Source: Deltaproteobacteria bacterium (GTDB taxonomy: Bacteria > Myxococcota > Myxococcia > SLRQ01). From it: a stretch of DNA of 10,116 nucleotides. This document shows positions 1 to 6,424 of this stretch, piece after piece; the first letter of the stretch is position 1, and each line of letters begins with the position of its first letter. The stretch is from the NCBI GenBank assembly GCA_007128675.1, contig SKWY01000362.1, positions 1-10,116 of the forward strand, given 5' to 3'. The notes below the pieces were generated by a model, which made no database searches, had not been told where the DNA came from, and saw only the letters and a list, made by a program, of their open reading frames with translations. The translations under genes were made by a program, and so were the position numbers.

Positions 1-98
1 CAAACCTCGTCGGGATCGCGGCTTTCCAGGAGACGAGCTGCGCTCTTGAGCGTATCGAGCACTCTTGCCGCATCGATCATCGGTATTGCATCCAGCAT
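1..98 (-). CDS. Unrecognised protein, N-terminal 32 residues only (runs off left edge)
   Basis: An open frame starts at ATG 98-96 on the minus strand and stays open to the window edge. The first residues are MLDAIPMIDAARV; a second ATG at 80 is possible. The upstream sequence has AGGAG about 10 nt before the ATG, a good ribosome binding site, and the start lies 6 nt after the stop codon of the hydrolase gene. It is therefore very likely the next gene of the same transcript. The visible part is mostly amphipathic helix (Leu, Ala, Arg, Asp) with no signal peptide and no motif I recognise, so I assign no function. Confidence 0.55.
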   Translation of the reverse strand, partial: MLDAIPMIDAARVLDTLKSAARLLESRDPDEV

Positions 99-104
99 TT
101 GTCA

Positions 105-971
105 CTATCTCCTGACGCTTTGGTCCGGGGCGGCGGCCCCTGATGAGTCCTTCGTAAGGATTTGGAAGAGGGTGTCGGCCGTAAGAGCCACCTCCTCCGG
201 TGTTCCGACATAGAAATCGGAGTGCTGAATTCTGGGCAGCACCGTCGACTTCGAGCTGTCGATGCAGTTGGCGGCAAATGGCACAAGGAGGTCGAAATCG
301 GACACGAGAAAATCAGTAACCCGCTCGAGGGCCGGCTCGATCTCCGTAAGAGTCTTTGCGCCCGGCGCGATATCTCGGCAGGCGGGAACCAGGGAGCGCA
401 ACAGGGCCGCGATAGGGGCGCCTCGAAGGGGTGATGCTATTGCTACGACCTTGTCCACCTGTGGAATCCGTCTTCCTTCGGACTCCGCCTTTTGCAGGGC
501 TCGTACGACGATGATACCACCGAGGCTGTGGCCAGCCAAGGACAAGCTCTCGAGCCCCTCGTCGCGAAGGCGCTCCAGATCCTCGAGCAAAGCCTCCACC
601 GTTTGATCGACACGAAAGGTGTTTGCAAACAACCAGTAGCCCAGCGGGAAGGGACGTGGCAGATAGACGTCGAGCCCTCGGTCTTGCAGCTCGATTCCCA
701 GGCGGTTGAAGACGCTGGGCATGCAGAAAAGGCCCGGCACCAGCATCACCGCCTTTTGGCCGCGACGCGAGTACTTCTCTTCCGGGCGAAAGCAGGCGAT
801 GGTTTGACGAACGCTGCTCGTCACGAAGGATGGAACCCGTTCGATGGTTTCATCGAGCCCAAGGCCGACATACCGTCGAACCTGCTCATCGAAACGTTGC
901 CGGGCGCCATCGAGAAGCGCTTGGCGCAGGGACGGCACAGTCCTGATGATGCCGGCTACCATTTCGTGCAT
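105..971 (-). CDS. Alpha/beta hydrolase, lipase/esterase-like
   Basis: A 288-residue serine hydrolase of the alpha/beta fold. The oxyanion-side motif VPGLF is at residues 78-82, the nucleophile elbow GHSLGG at 147-152 (Ser149), a probable acid Asp227 in DFDLLVP, and a probable catalytic His250 in RIQHSD. The stretch ASPLRGAPIA after strand 6 resembles triacylglycerol lipases and PGAP1-like esterases that act on acyl esters. There is no signal peptide, so it is probably cytoplasmic or peripheral; residues 1-60 form a helical N-terminal extension. The start at 971 is favoured by GGAG seven nt upstream; an in-frame ATG at 962 is the alternative. The gene is divergent from the lipoprotein at 1193 and probably heads an operon with the partial gene at 98. 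The fold is certain; the substrate is unknown. Confidence 0.88.
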   Translation of the reverse strand: MHEMVAGIIRTVPSLRQALLDGARQRFDEQVRRYVGLGLDETIERVPSFVTSSVRQTIACFRPEEKYSRRGQKAVMLVPGLFCMPSVFNRLGIELQDRGLDVYLPRPFPLGYWLFANTFRVDQTVEALLEDLERLRDEGLESLSLAGHSLGGIIVVRALQKAESEGRRIPQVDKVVAIASPLRGAPIAALLRSLVPACRDIAPGAKTLTEIEPALERVTDFLVSDFDLLVPFAANCIDSSKSTVLPRIQHSDFYVGTPEEVALTADTLFQILTKDSSGAAAPDQSVRR

Positions 972-1001
972 TGTGCATCTCCATCAAATGCCATGACATG
1001 C

Positions 1002-1033
1002 TGCGTCAATGCACTATAGCGCAATGCGTCAAT
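1002..1033. repeat. Direct repeat TGCGTCAAT flanking a near-palindrome; candidate operator
   Basis: TGCGTCAAT occurs at 1002-1010 and again at 1025-1033, a 23-bp period or roughly two helical turns. Between them lies TGCACTATAGCGCA, an inverted repeat with one mismatched pair. On the minus strand the repeats read ATTGACGCA. The arrangement surrounds the predicted -10 box of the hydrolase promoter, as expected for a repressor site, but no regulator gene is visible in the window. Confidence 0.4.
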
Positions 1034-1041
1034 TCAGGCAA
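1013..1041 (-). promoter_or_regulatory. Predicted sigma70-type promoter of the hydrolase gene
   Basis: On the minus strand TTGCCT (1041-1036) and TATAGT (1018-1013) are separated by 17 nt, the ideal spacing. Transcription would start near 1006 and leave a leader of about 35 nt before the ATG at 971. The -10 element sits inside the near-palindrome TGCACTATAGCGCA (1010-1023) and between two TGCGTCAAT repeats, so it is well placed for control by a DNA-binding protein. This is a reading by eye. Confidence 0.5.
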
Positions 1042-1127
1042 CAGCGGGCACAGTGGACACGGCTCTCCGCCATTATCCCGGTCGCTTGCTGAAGGACACC
1101 CGGCGGCTCGAAAGACTTCGAAGCTCG

Positions 1128-1156
1128 TTGACGCGGTTTCGTCACACTGTTAGGAA
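1128..1156 (+). promoter_or_regulatory. Predicted sigma70-type promoter of the TIG-like lipoprotein gene
   Basis: TTGACG (1128-1133) is followed after 17 nt by TAGGAA (1151-1156). TG at 1148-1149 gives an extended -10 (TGnTAGGAA). The start point would fall near 1163, leaving a leader of about 30 nt that contains the AGAGGG ribosome binding site. The -35 overlaps an inverted repeat TGACG-N6-CGTCA (1129-1144), which shares its TGACG half-site with the repeats of the divergent promoter. Confidence 0.45.
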
Positions 1157-1192
1157 GCGAGCCCATTCGCCTTTGATTGACAAGAGGGAAAA

Positions 1193-1672
1193 ATGTCCGA
1201 ACAGAACTCGAAGCTCTTACTCAGAGCTCTTGGTGCGTTGATTCTACTGACGGCGGCAACCTTGGCTTGTGGTCCCATGGAGAATGGCGCGCTAGAAATC
1301 GAAATATTCGAAATCGATCCAAACGAGGCGACAGGCACAACCGAAAAGCAAGTTCGTCTCACGGGATCGGGGTTTCTCGATGGCCTGTCCGAAGAGGAGT
1401 TGGCTGGTACGCGCATTGGCATGACACTCGAGTTTCTCGAGTATTCACCTCTGATCACCGAACTCGAGATTCTCGAGATCATAGATGATACGAGTATTGA
1501 TGCTTTGATTCCCAAGGTCAGTCCATACCACTGGTACGTGACGGTCGAAAGGGACGGCGAGCAGATCGAACGGCGTTATAGGGTCGAGCTGGGCACGGTC
1601 GACGTGTTCATCGAAAACGCAAAGGGTGAAGCATGGTGTAAGCAGTGCTTCACATTCAATGAGCCGCGCTAG
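1193..1672 (+). CDS. Small secreted lipoprotein with an IPT/TIG-like beta-sandwich domain
   Basis: A 159-residue protein whose N-terminus is a lipoprotein signal: Lys7, a hydrophobic stretch at 8-25, then TLAC with the likely lipidated Cys26 followed by GP. The lipobox is loose because Thr rather than Leu is at -3. Residues 34 to about 140 follow the layout of immunoglobulin-like IPT/TIG domains: an early IDP, the LTGSGF turn near 56-61, an IDALIP strand near 103-108, and a late YVTVERDG strand. Two Cys near the C-terminus (KQC region) could form a disulphide. AGAGGG lies just upstream of the ATG. The gene stands alone on the plus strand and is convergent with the Lcl gene. Location in the envelope is likely; the binding partner is unknown. 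Confidence 0.75.
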   Translation: MSEQNSKLLLRALGALILLTAATLACGPMENGALEIEIFEIDPNEATGTTEKQVRLTGSGFLDGLSEEELAGTRIGMTLEFLEYSPLITELEILEIIDDTSIDALIPKVSPYHWYVTVERDGEQIERRYRVELGTVDVFIENAKGEAWCKQCFTFNEPR

Positions 1673-1688
1673 GTCACTGTTCTCGTGG

Positions 1689-1719
1689 GGCTTCAGGCAT
1701 GTGAGATGACCCTGGAGCC
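1689..1719. terminator. Stem-loop between convergent genes, possible bidirectional terminator
   Basis: GGCTTCAGG (1689-1697) can pair with CCTGGAGCC (1711-1719): nine pairs including one G-U, with a 13-nt loop. It lies in the 61-nt gap between the lipoprotein stop (1672) and the Lcl gene stop (1734). No T-tract follows on either strand, so intrinsic termination is uncertain. Confidence 0.3.
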
Positions 1720-1733
1720 GAAAGCAGAAGTCG

Positions 1734-2204
1734 TCACCTTACGCAGCGCGCCCGAATTCCGGCTTCGAAGAAGGTCTCCTGCGTGTACACCTGGCCAATG
1801 TTGGAGTCCATCAGCCACGCCAAATCCGAGGAGTCCGGTGGCTGGGAGGACGTCCAGAAGCGCAGTCCTGCTCCCTGTGGAAAGAGGTCGGTGTCGACAG
1901 CCGGGTTCGCTTGTGACTCCACGATGATTGTTTGAATCTCTTTCATGGAAGGAAGCCTCCAGCCACCGCCGTCCAAAGTCAGCCCTTGACAGTAAGAGAC
2001 TGCTCCATCCCAGTTGAGATCATCCGCCGAGGTTCCCTTCTGCCACTGGAGCCCCGTGTTTGTATCCGTGACAACTTGTCCCGAGTCGGTGAACCCCGGG
2101 CCCGAGGAGGCCAGAACGAGACTCGGTATGAAAAGAGCACAGATGGCTATGTGGGCAACTCTTGCTCGGTTTCGACGAGCGCTATTCGTGTTTGGTGCTT
2201 TCAT
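1734..2204 (-). CDS. Secreted single-domain Lcl (DUF1566) protein
   Basis: A 156-residue exported protein. Residues 1-32 are a Sec signal peptide (Arg-rich n-region, hydrophobic 16-31, cleavage expected after Ala32). The rest is one Lcl C-terminal domain (DUF1566 family, named from the Legionella collagen-like protein) with GLQWQ at 51-55, Cys72 in SYCQ, WRLPS at 82-86, FWTSS at 116-120 and a terminal RCVR holding Cys154. The two Cys probably form a disulphide. I chose the ATG at 2204 because it gives a clean signal peptide and has GGAG nine nt upstream; an in-frame ATG at 2234 would overlap the upstream gene and bury the signal. The TGA of the preceding gene sits right next to this ribosome binding site, so translation is likely coupled. 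Its domain is a paralogue of the one ending the upstream lipoprotein. The ligand is unknown. Confidence 0.82.
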   Translation of the reverse strand: MKAPNTNSARRNRARVAHIAICALFIPSLVLASSGPGFTDSGQVVTDTNTGLQWQKGTSADDLNWDGAVSYCQGLTLDGGGWRLPSMKEIQTIIVESQANPAVDTDLFPQGAGLRFWTSSQPPDSSDLAWLMDSNIGQVYTQETFFEAGIRARCVR

Positions 2205-2218
2205 TGGTCTCGTCTCCG

Positions 2219-4687
2219 TCAGTTCTTGATGCAACGGGCCTTGGCCCGGACGCTCGTCAAAATGGTTCCAGAGTCCCCCCCGGAAAAGTCCACGGCCCAG
2301 GCCTGGTTGTGAGCTCCAGCGCTAGGAGAAGCAGTCCAGAACCATCCTCCTGGAGCACCGGGGAAAGCGCCTTCATCCATGGCTGGGCTCGCCCGCGTGA
2401 AATCGACGAGGGACACCAGCTCGATACGAGAGGGGAGCCTCCAGGTGGAGCCATCACCCAGATCGAGCTGGCGGCAATAGCTAGCCGCCTCCGACCACGT
2501 CATGTCGTCATGGGGCGCCTCACGCTGCCAAACAAAGCCCGTGATGTTGTCGGTTACCGTATGCGTCTGCGTTTCATAAGTAACGGCATTGGGAAGCCCG
2601 GATTCGGCGGGGTTTGGCATTGGCGTCTGCGACCACATGATGCCGCCGCACTCCCCATGATTGCAGCCAACCAGGTTCTCCTCCGCGCAAACAACGCCGC
2701 AGTCACCGCAGTTCAAGGGATCGTTGGCGACATCACGACATATGTCGTCGCAGACTACGCCGTCGTCTCCAGGACAAACGCAGTCCCCATCCTCGCATGT
2801 GCCGCCTTCGGCGCACATGATGCCGCAGTCACCGCAGTTTTCGGTGTCGGAGCTGGTGTCCAGACAGACTCCGGCGCAATCGGTAAGGCCTTCCGGACAC
2901 ACACATTCTCTATCCTCACAGATGAACCCCTCGTTGCATGGTGACCAGCAATCGCCACAATGATCGGTGCTCGATGTGATGTCGACGCACCTTTCTCGAC
3001 CTTCGCAGCGGGTATTGGTGTCGTCGAGCGGACAGGTTTGCTCGTAGCCTCTGGGGTTCGTGAAGGTGTCTCCTCCACAGTAGGTCGGGCGCTCACAGAA
3101 GCTCACGCAGGTACGAGATTCCGGATCGCACTCCGAGGTTCGATCGTCGCATGTGCCGCAGCCTAGACCACCGCACTCGAGATCCTCGCAGGCGGCGGCG
3201 AGTAGCTCACCATCACACTCGGCATCGAAACCGCTGGCGTCGAACTCGAGCAGTGCCGGCTCGGAGCTTGCCGGCCCGGCGATCTCGACGCTTGCCGAGT
3301 GCTGGCCTTGAGTCTGGCCACTGCAATAGGAGATGAACTTCTGGCTCTCCAACGAGGCGATGATCTCCCCGGACACATAAAGCATCTCTCGCTCGAGGTC
3401 TGTGGCGCGCCCCGTGCTCATGCCGTCAGGTGCCAGCGCCTCTAGGCTGAAGGGATCGAAGTCTCCGCCGTGTAAGCCGACGCCGAAGACTCGGACACCT
3501 TTCTCGCCCGCGGCGTCGACGGCCGCCTTGGCCTCCTCGAGAGTTCTTACGCCGGCGCCATCCTTCTGAGAGGAGAGCAGCACCATGAACCCGGAGGTTA
3601 GTGTTCCGCCATGATTCCAAGCCTCTACCTCTTCGCGTGCTTCCTGAAGCCTTCCCAGTGAGTCCACCACGGCGCCGTGAAGATTGGGATCGATCCTGTC
3701 CTCTGGGAGATCGAAGACTATGTCGCCCACGGAAGCTCGTACGTCGCTGTCGAGAAGGCGGAAGGGGGCCCAGACGACTGCCTCGTCTCCTCCCGCGAAA
3801 AGCTCGATGGAGAGACGAACGGGCAGGCCGGCGCCCATGAACTCGTCGATTAGAGCACGAGTGGCCGAGACGACGCTCGCCATCTCGGATTGGACTGGAG
3901 CGGAGACATCCAAGAGTAATGTCACGAGTACCTGTTGTGCTTCATCCGACACATTGCCGCCGATATCCGAGCTAGGCACCTGCGCGGAATTCTCTCGTAA
4001 TACGAGGCTTGCAGGGTCGATGGTCGCGATCGGTCTTCCCTCACAGTCCTCGGCGGCGAAGTGCAACGCGACCGCGGATAGCTCGGCGTTGGGATGGCCG
4101 CCTATCATTCTCGCGCGAACGCAATCCAGGTCTGGCGGATCCACGATGTCGACGCCGCTCCCGACGAAGAAGAGCCCAAGCCTCGAGATGTGTGCCCCAA
4201 TCCAGCTTCCGTCGAGCGCGCCGCCTATCCGTCGGAACCTTCCCTCCTCTTCGACGGCGTGAAAAAGAGACGCGAGTTCTCCTGGGCCATTGAACCGAAG
4301 CTTTACGTTGGCCGACTCCATCAGCTCGGTGTCGAAGGGTTCGAAGAGACAAATGTAGGAGAAGGCATGAAAGCCCTCGTGAGGCGTCAGCTCCGTCTGG
4401 GTAACCGTGATCTCGGTAGGTTCTTCGATCGCCCCGGCTGCAATACTAATCCAGCACCCTCCGGCGCTTACCAATCCGCCCTCGATGCCGATGGTCTTCG
4501 TAACGGTGTTCTCGTCGACCGGTTCTCCGTTGTCCGGGGGGCCGTTTTCGGGATCGTCGGGGCCGCAGGCGGGCGCTACGATTGAAAGGAGCAGTGCGAG
4601 CGGCGCCAGAAGCGCGAGGTAGATCGCGGGCATCCTGGTGATCGCTTTTCGCTGCTGTGGAAGACTCTGTTGTCCGGGCTCTTGCAT
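2219..4687 (-). CDS. Large surface lipoprotein: ZU5-like, vWA-like, Stig1-like Cys repeats, C-terminal Lcl domain
   Basis: An 822-residue lipoprotein with signal peptide 1-40 and predicted lipidated Cys41 (APAC then GP), followed by an acidic Pro/Asn linker. Domains in order: a ZU5-like segment (about 62-176, GGLVSAGG and AAGAIEEPTEIT); a von Willebrand A-like domain (about 253-455) in which the metal site is degenerate (DVSAP at 260-264 in place of DxSxS; Pro where the Thr is expected, before NLHGA; the SSQKDG Asp is kept); a Cys-rich region (about 491-680) with three repeats ending in HCGDCWSPC, NCGDCGIMC and NCGDCGVVC; and an Lcl/DUF1566 domain (about 701-822: GFVWQ, Cys738, WRLPS, FWTAS, RCIKN). 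ATG 4687 is preferred because GGAG lies six nt upstream; ATG 4699 and an open frame up to 4855 are the alternatives. It is probably anchored in the outer membrane as an adhesin or binding protein; the ligand is not predictable. Confidence 0.87.
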   Translation of the reverse strand: MQEPGQQSLPQQRKAITRMPAIYLALLAPLALLLSIVAPACGPDDPENGPPDNGEPVDENTVTKTIGIEGGLVSAGGCWISIAAGAIEEPTEITVTQTELTPHEGFHAFSYICLFEPFDTELMESANVKLRFNGPGELASLFHAVEEEGRFRRIGGALDGSWIGAHISRLGLFFVGSGVDIVDPPDLDCVRARMIGGHPNAELSAVALHFAAEDCEGRPIATIDPASLVLRENSAQVPSSDIGGNVSDEAQQVLVTLLLDVSAPVQSEMASVVSATRALIDEFMGAGLPVRLSIELFAGGDEAVVWAPFRLLDSDVRASVGDIVFDLPEDRIDPNLHGAVVDSLGRLQEAREEVEAWNHGGTLTSGFMVLLSSQKDGAGVRTLEEAKAAVDAAGEKGVRVFGVGLHGGDFDPFSLEALAPDGMSTGRATDLEREMLYVSGEIIASLESQKFISYCSGQTQGQHSASVEIAGPASSEPALLEFDASGFDAECDGELLAAACEDLECGGLGCGTCDDRTSECDPESRTCVSFCERPTYCGGDTFTNPRGYEQTCPLDDTNTRCEGRERCVDITSSTDHCGDCWSPCNEGFICEDRECVCPEGLTDCAGVCLDTSSDTENCGDCGIMCAEGGTCEDGDCVCPGDDGVVCDDICRDVANDPLNCGDCGVVCAEENLVGCNHGECGGIMWSQTPMPNPAESGLPNAVTYETQTHTVTDNITGFVWQREAPHDDMTWSEAASYCRQLDLGDGSTWRLPSRIELVSLVDFTRASPAMDEGAFPGAPGGWFWTASPSAGAHNQAWAVDFSGGDSGTILTSVRAKARCIKN
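2648..3007 (-). repeat. Three Cys-rich Stig1-like repeats within the large lipoprotein gene
   Basis: The protein repeats a 41-42 residue unit of the form C-x-D-(8-9)-CGDC-xx-C-(5-8)-C. The underlying DNA still shows it: the 18-nt stretch beginning GCCGCAGTCACCGC occurs at 2696-2713 and again at 2822-2839, a 126-nt period. The third unit (near 2940-2960) has diverged. Such NCGxCGxxC units are common in exported proteins of Myxococcota and are probably disulphide-bonded. Confidence 0.7.
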
Positions 4688-4702
4688 TTGTGTCTCCATG
4701 CT

Positions 4703-4729
4703 TACTCGAGAAAGAAAGGCAGTCGAGTA
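4703..4729. promoter_or_regulatory. Inverted repeat in the leader of the large lipoprotein gene
   Basis: TACTCGA (4703-4709) and TCGAGTA (4723-4729) form a perfect 7-bp inverted repeat with a 13-nt spacer, about 16 nt upstream of the chosen ATG at 4687. It could be an operator or a leader hairpin close to the ribosome binding site. The 177-nt gap between the propeller gene and this gene otherwise shows no terminator and no convincing promoter. Confidence 0.3.
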
Positions 4730-4864
4730 GAGACCCATCAATGTGCCAGCCAATGCCCCTGTTCGGCAAGTCGGTGCCAGCGAATTCTGGGTCCCCGTCG
4801 AAGACCGGCTTGTGTGATTCCTTAGGAGGCTTGGTGTTCTCCCCACCGGGAGCAAGACTCGAAG

Positions 4865-6085
4865 CTAGTGGCCTAGAGCCTTCAGATGAGTGCCGGTATC
4901 GGCGTCGAAAACGTGGAGCCGGTTCCAGTGTGGCAGGTAGATCCGGCTCGCGTGCAGGCGAAGCGTCTCGGGGCCTACACCTTCGTCCGAGCGGGGAATG
5001 GCGGTATCGAAGATCAACTCACCAGTCCTCGCGTCGAAAGAGGACAGACGACGAGTTCGATCCCCGAGGCGGAACTCCGCGTAGTAGCGTTCGTCCACCA
5101 GATCGGCCAGCTTGATGCCTGCCGCCACCACGTTGGGATGGATCTCGTCGAGACGGCGGGTCCAGCGCACCGACCGATCGGCGGGATCGAAGCCGACCAG
5201 CACGGGAGTGGCGGTTCCCGGATCTCGCATGCCGTGCGCGACCCCAAGGTCGTCTAGAATGAGGCCGGAGTAGAGCAACACCCCCGAATGCGTGGGGAGG
5301 TCCCATCCATAATTGCAACTGGCCCCATGAAAGGGACCGTGACCGCACCGGTTGGGAAAAACACGAGGATCCACGCAGCCATCGGGTAGGGGCTCATTCC
5401 TTGTCGAGGCAGAGGTCAGATCGAGTGCAACGTCTCTTTCGTCGGCGAGCGCGATCCACGTGACGTTAGCCGTACCAGGTGGGCTGCAGATGCCCACTGC
5501 TCGGTCCGTAAGCGCCGTCTGCGCGACAAGCCCACCATCCTTCAGCCCATGGAGCGTTACCGTTTGGTCGGGATGGGTGATTGCAAGGTGCTCATCACCA
5601 GCAGCGACGAAGGTATGAGGCCGGTGCTCTCCCCAACTGCCAAGTGAAGAAGTCTGCCAGACTCGCTCGAAGGACAAGGCATCGAAGGCCGCTACGAGAA
5701 GGTCGCCGTCATGGCGGATGATACCAATCAACAATGTCCCATCATCGGTAGCGGCGAAAACCGGCGCGGCATGGTGCCCCCACGAAAAGTTGGAAGCTCT
5801 TGAGGTAGAGTCCTCGAGGACGCTGTCATGTTCGCCTCGAAGAAGAAGGGCGGGTATGACCCCGATGAGGCTCACGATCGCGACGGCGACGATCAGAAGC
5901 AAAGGCACCTTTTGTGATGATTGTGGAGCAAGGACGTGTTCAGAGTGTTCAGCGCCAGAGATCTCCCCCGAGGATTCGAGAACATTGGAGCGGCCGCAAA
6001 AGCGGCAGTCGTAGACAGTCTTGCCGGGCTCCAAACGAATTGGGGCGGCGCAGCTCCTACATTTGGGGGCACTCATCCTGCTCAT
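4865..6085 (-). CDS. Zinc-ribbon / single-TM / PQQ-like beta-propeller protein
   Basis: A 406-residue protein with three parts. Residues 1-35 are a four-Cys zinc ribbon (C9xxC12 and C27xxC30, with the RFCG turn). Residues about 60-82 are one strong transmembrane helix. Residues about 95-405 are built from repeated strands like those of PQQ/WD-type propellers: units such as TDDGTLLIG, LVAAFDALS, VLVGFDPAD, LSSFDARTGEL and LHVFDADTG, each with an Asp-rich turn before a strand. The ribbon should be cytoplasmic and the propeller periplasmic. No enzyme residues are evident; a protein-interaction or sensing role is inferred. No ribosome binding site precedes ATG 6085, but that ATG overlaps by 4 nt (ATGA) the stop of an upstream open frame, so it may be translated by reinitiation; ATG 6076 is the alternative. 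The large lipoprotein gene lies 177 nt downstream on the same strand. Confidence 0.75.
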   Translation of the reverse strand: MSRMSAPKCRSCAAPIRLEPGKTVYDCRFCGRSNVLESSGEISGAEHSEHVLAPQSSQKVPLLLIVAVAIVSLIGVIPALLLRGEHDSVLEDSTSRASNFSWGHHAAPVFAATDDGTLLIGIIRHDGDLLVAAFDALSFERVWQTSSLGSWGEHRPHTFVAAGDEHLAITHPDQTVTLHGLKDGGLVAQTALTDRAVGICSPPGTANVTWIALADERDVALDLTSASTRNEPLPDGCVDPRVFPNRCGHGPFHGASCNYGWDLPTHSGVLLYSGLILDDLGVAHGMRDPGTATPVLVGFDPADRSVRWTRRLDEIHPNVVAAGIKLADLVDERYYAEFRLGDRTRRLSSFDARTGELIFDTAIPRSDEGVGPETLRLHASRIYLPHWNRLHVFDADTGTHLKALGH

Positions 6086-6399
6086 GTTTCACAGGGTAGC
6101 AGAGAACCTATTTCTTGGATGCGCCAAGCATCGATGGTCGGTCTTGGTGGCGATGAGCGAGGGTTCTTTGGGGCAAGGTTCTCGCTCCAAAAACCATCGG
6201 CCAAGAACTGCCTGAGCCCTCCAAAGCGAAGAAACCGATCCAGTGCCGCTTGCCTTTTTGAGTCTTCCGGTACAAAGTCCCACTTGCGGGGATGCTTCCG
6301 AACATAGATTTTCTGAAGACCCTGTGGTGCAGCCGGCATTCGGCCGGGTGCATCTTCGGGCAAAATGGCCCGTGGACAAAGGGTGGGCAAGATGCCCAT
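6082..6399 (-). CDS. Possible small protein coupled to the propeller gene; unrecognised
   Basis: A frame open from ATG 6399 (105 residues) or ATG 6339 (85 residues) to TGA 6084-6082. Its stop overlaps the ATG of the propeller gene in the arrangement ATGA, and that downstream gene has no ribosome binding site of its own. Residues after the second Met look protein-like and basic (KIYVRKHPRKWDF, then ALDRFLRFGGLRQFLADGFW). Against it: neither start has a good ribosome binding site, two other minus frames are also long here, and the region must also hold the leader of the divergent cold-shock gene. I recognise no family. It could be a real small gene, a gene remnant or chance. Confidence 0.3.
   Translation of the reverse strand: MGILPTLCPRAILPEDAPGRMPAAPQGLQKIYVRKHPRKWDFVPEDSKRQAALDRFLRFGGLRQFLADGFWSENLAPKNPRSSPPRPTIDAWRIQEIGSLLPCET
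6333..6397 (+). promoter_or_regulatory. Three tandem short hairpins in the cold-shock gene leader
   Basis: The region 6086-6424 upstream of the cold-shock gene has no certain gene. Its last 100 nt hold three stem-loops in a row: CCGGC/GCCGG (6333-6347, loop ATTCG), CGGGC/GCCCG (6357-6372, 6-nt loop) and GGGCA/TGCCC (6385-6397, loop AGA). Starts are 24 and 28 nt apart. cspA-type genes are known for long structured leaders that control translation with temperature; assigning that role here is inference. I found no convincing -35/-10 pair further upstream. Confidence 0.35.
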
Positions 6400-6424
6400 C
6401 GATGAAGCAAGAGAGAATGATCAG

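Noticed and set aside
4765..4780. Sigma54-like promoter TGGCAC-N4-TTGC on the minus strand upstream of the large lipoprotein
   Set aside because: The distance between the GG and GC elements is one base short of the strict sigma54 spacing, and no activator site is visible.
4688..4855. N-terminal extension of the large lipoprotein to 4855
   Set aside because: It would bury the lipoprotein signal behind 56 residues; GGAG before ATG 4687 and the lipobox support the shorter form.
6365..6424. Longer cold-shock protein starting at ATG 6365
   Set aside because: The extra 20 residues do not belong to the family and would translate through the leader hairpin.
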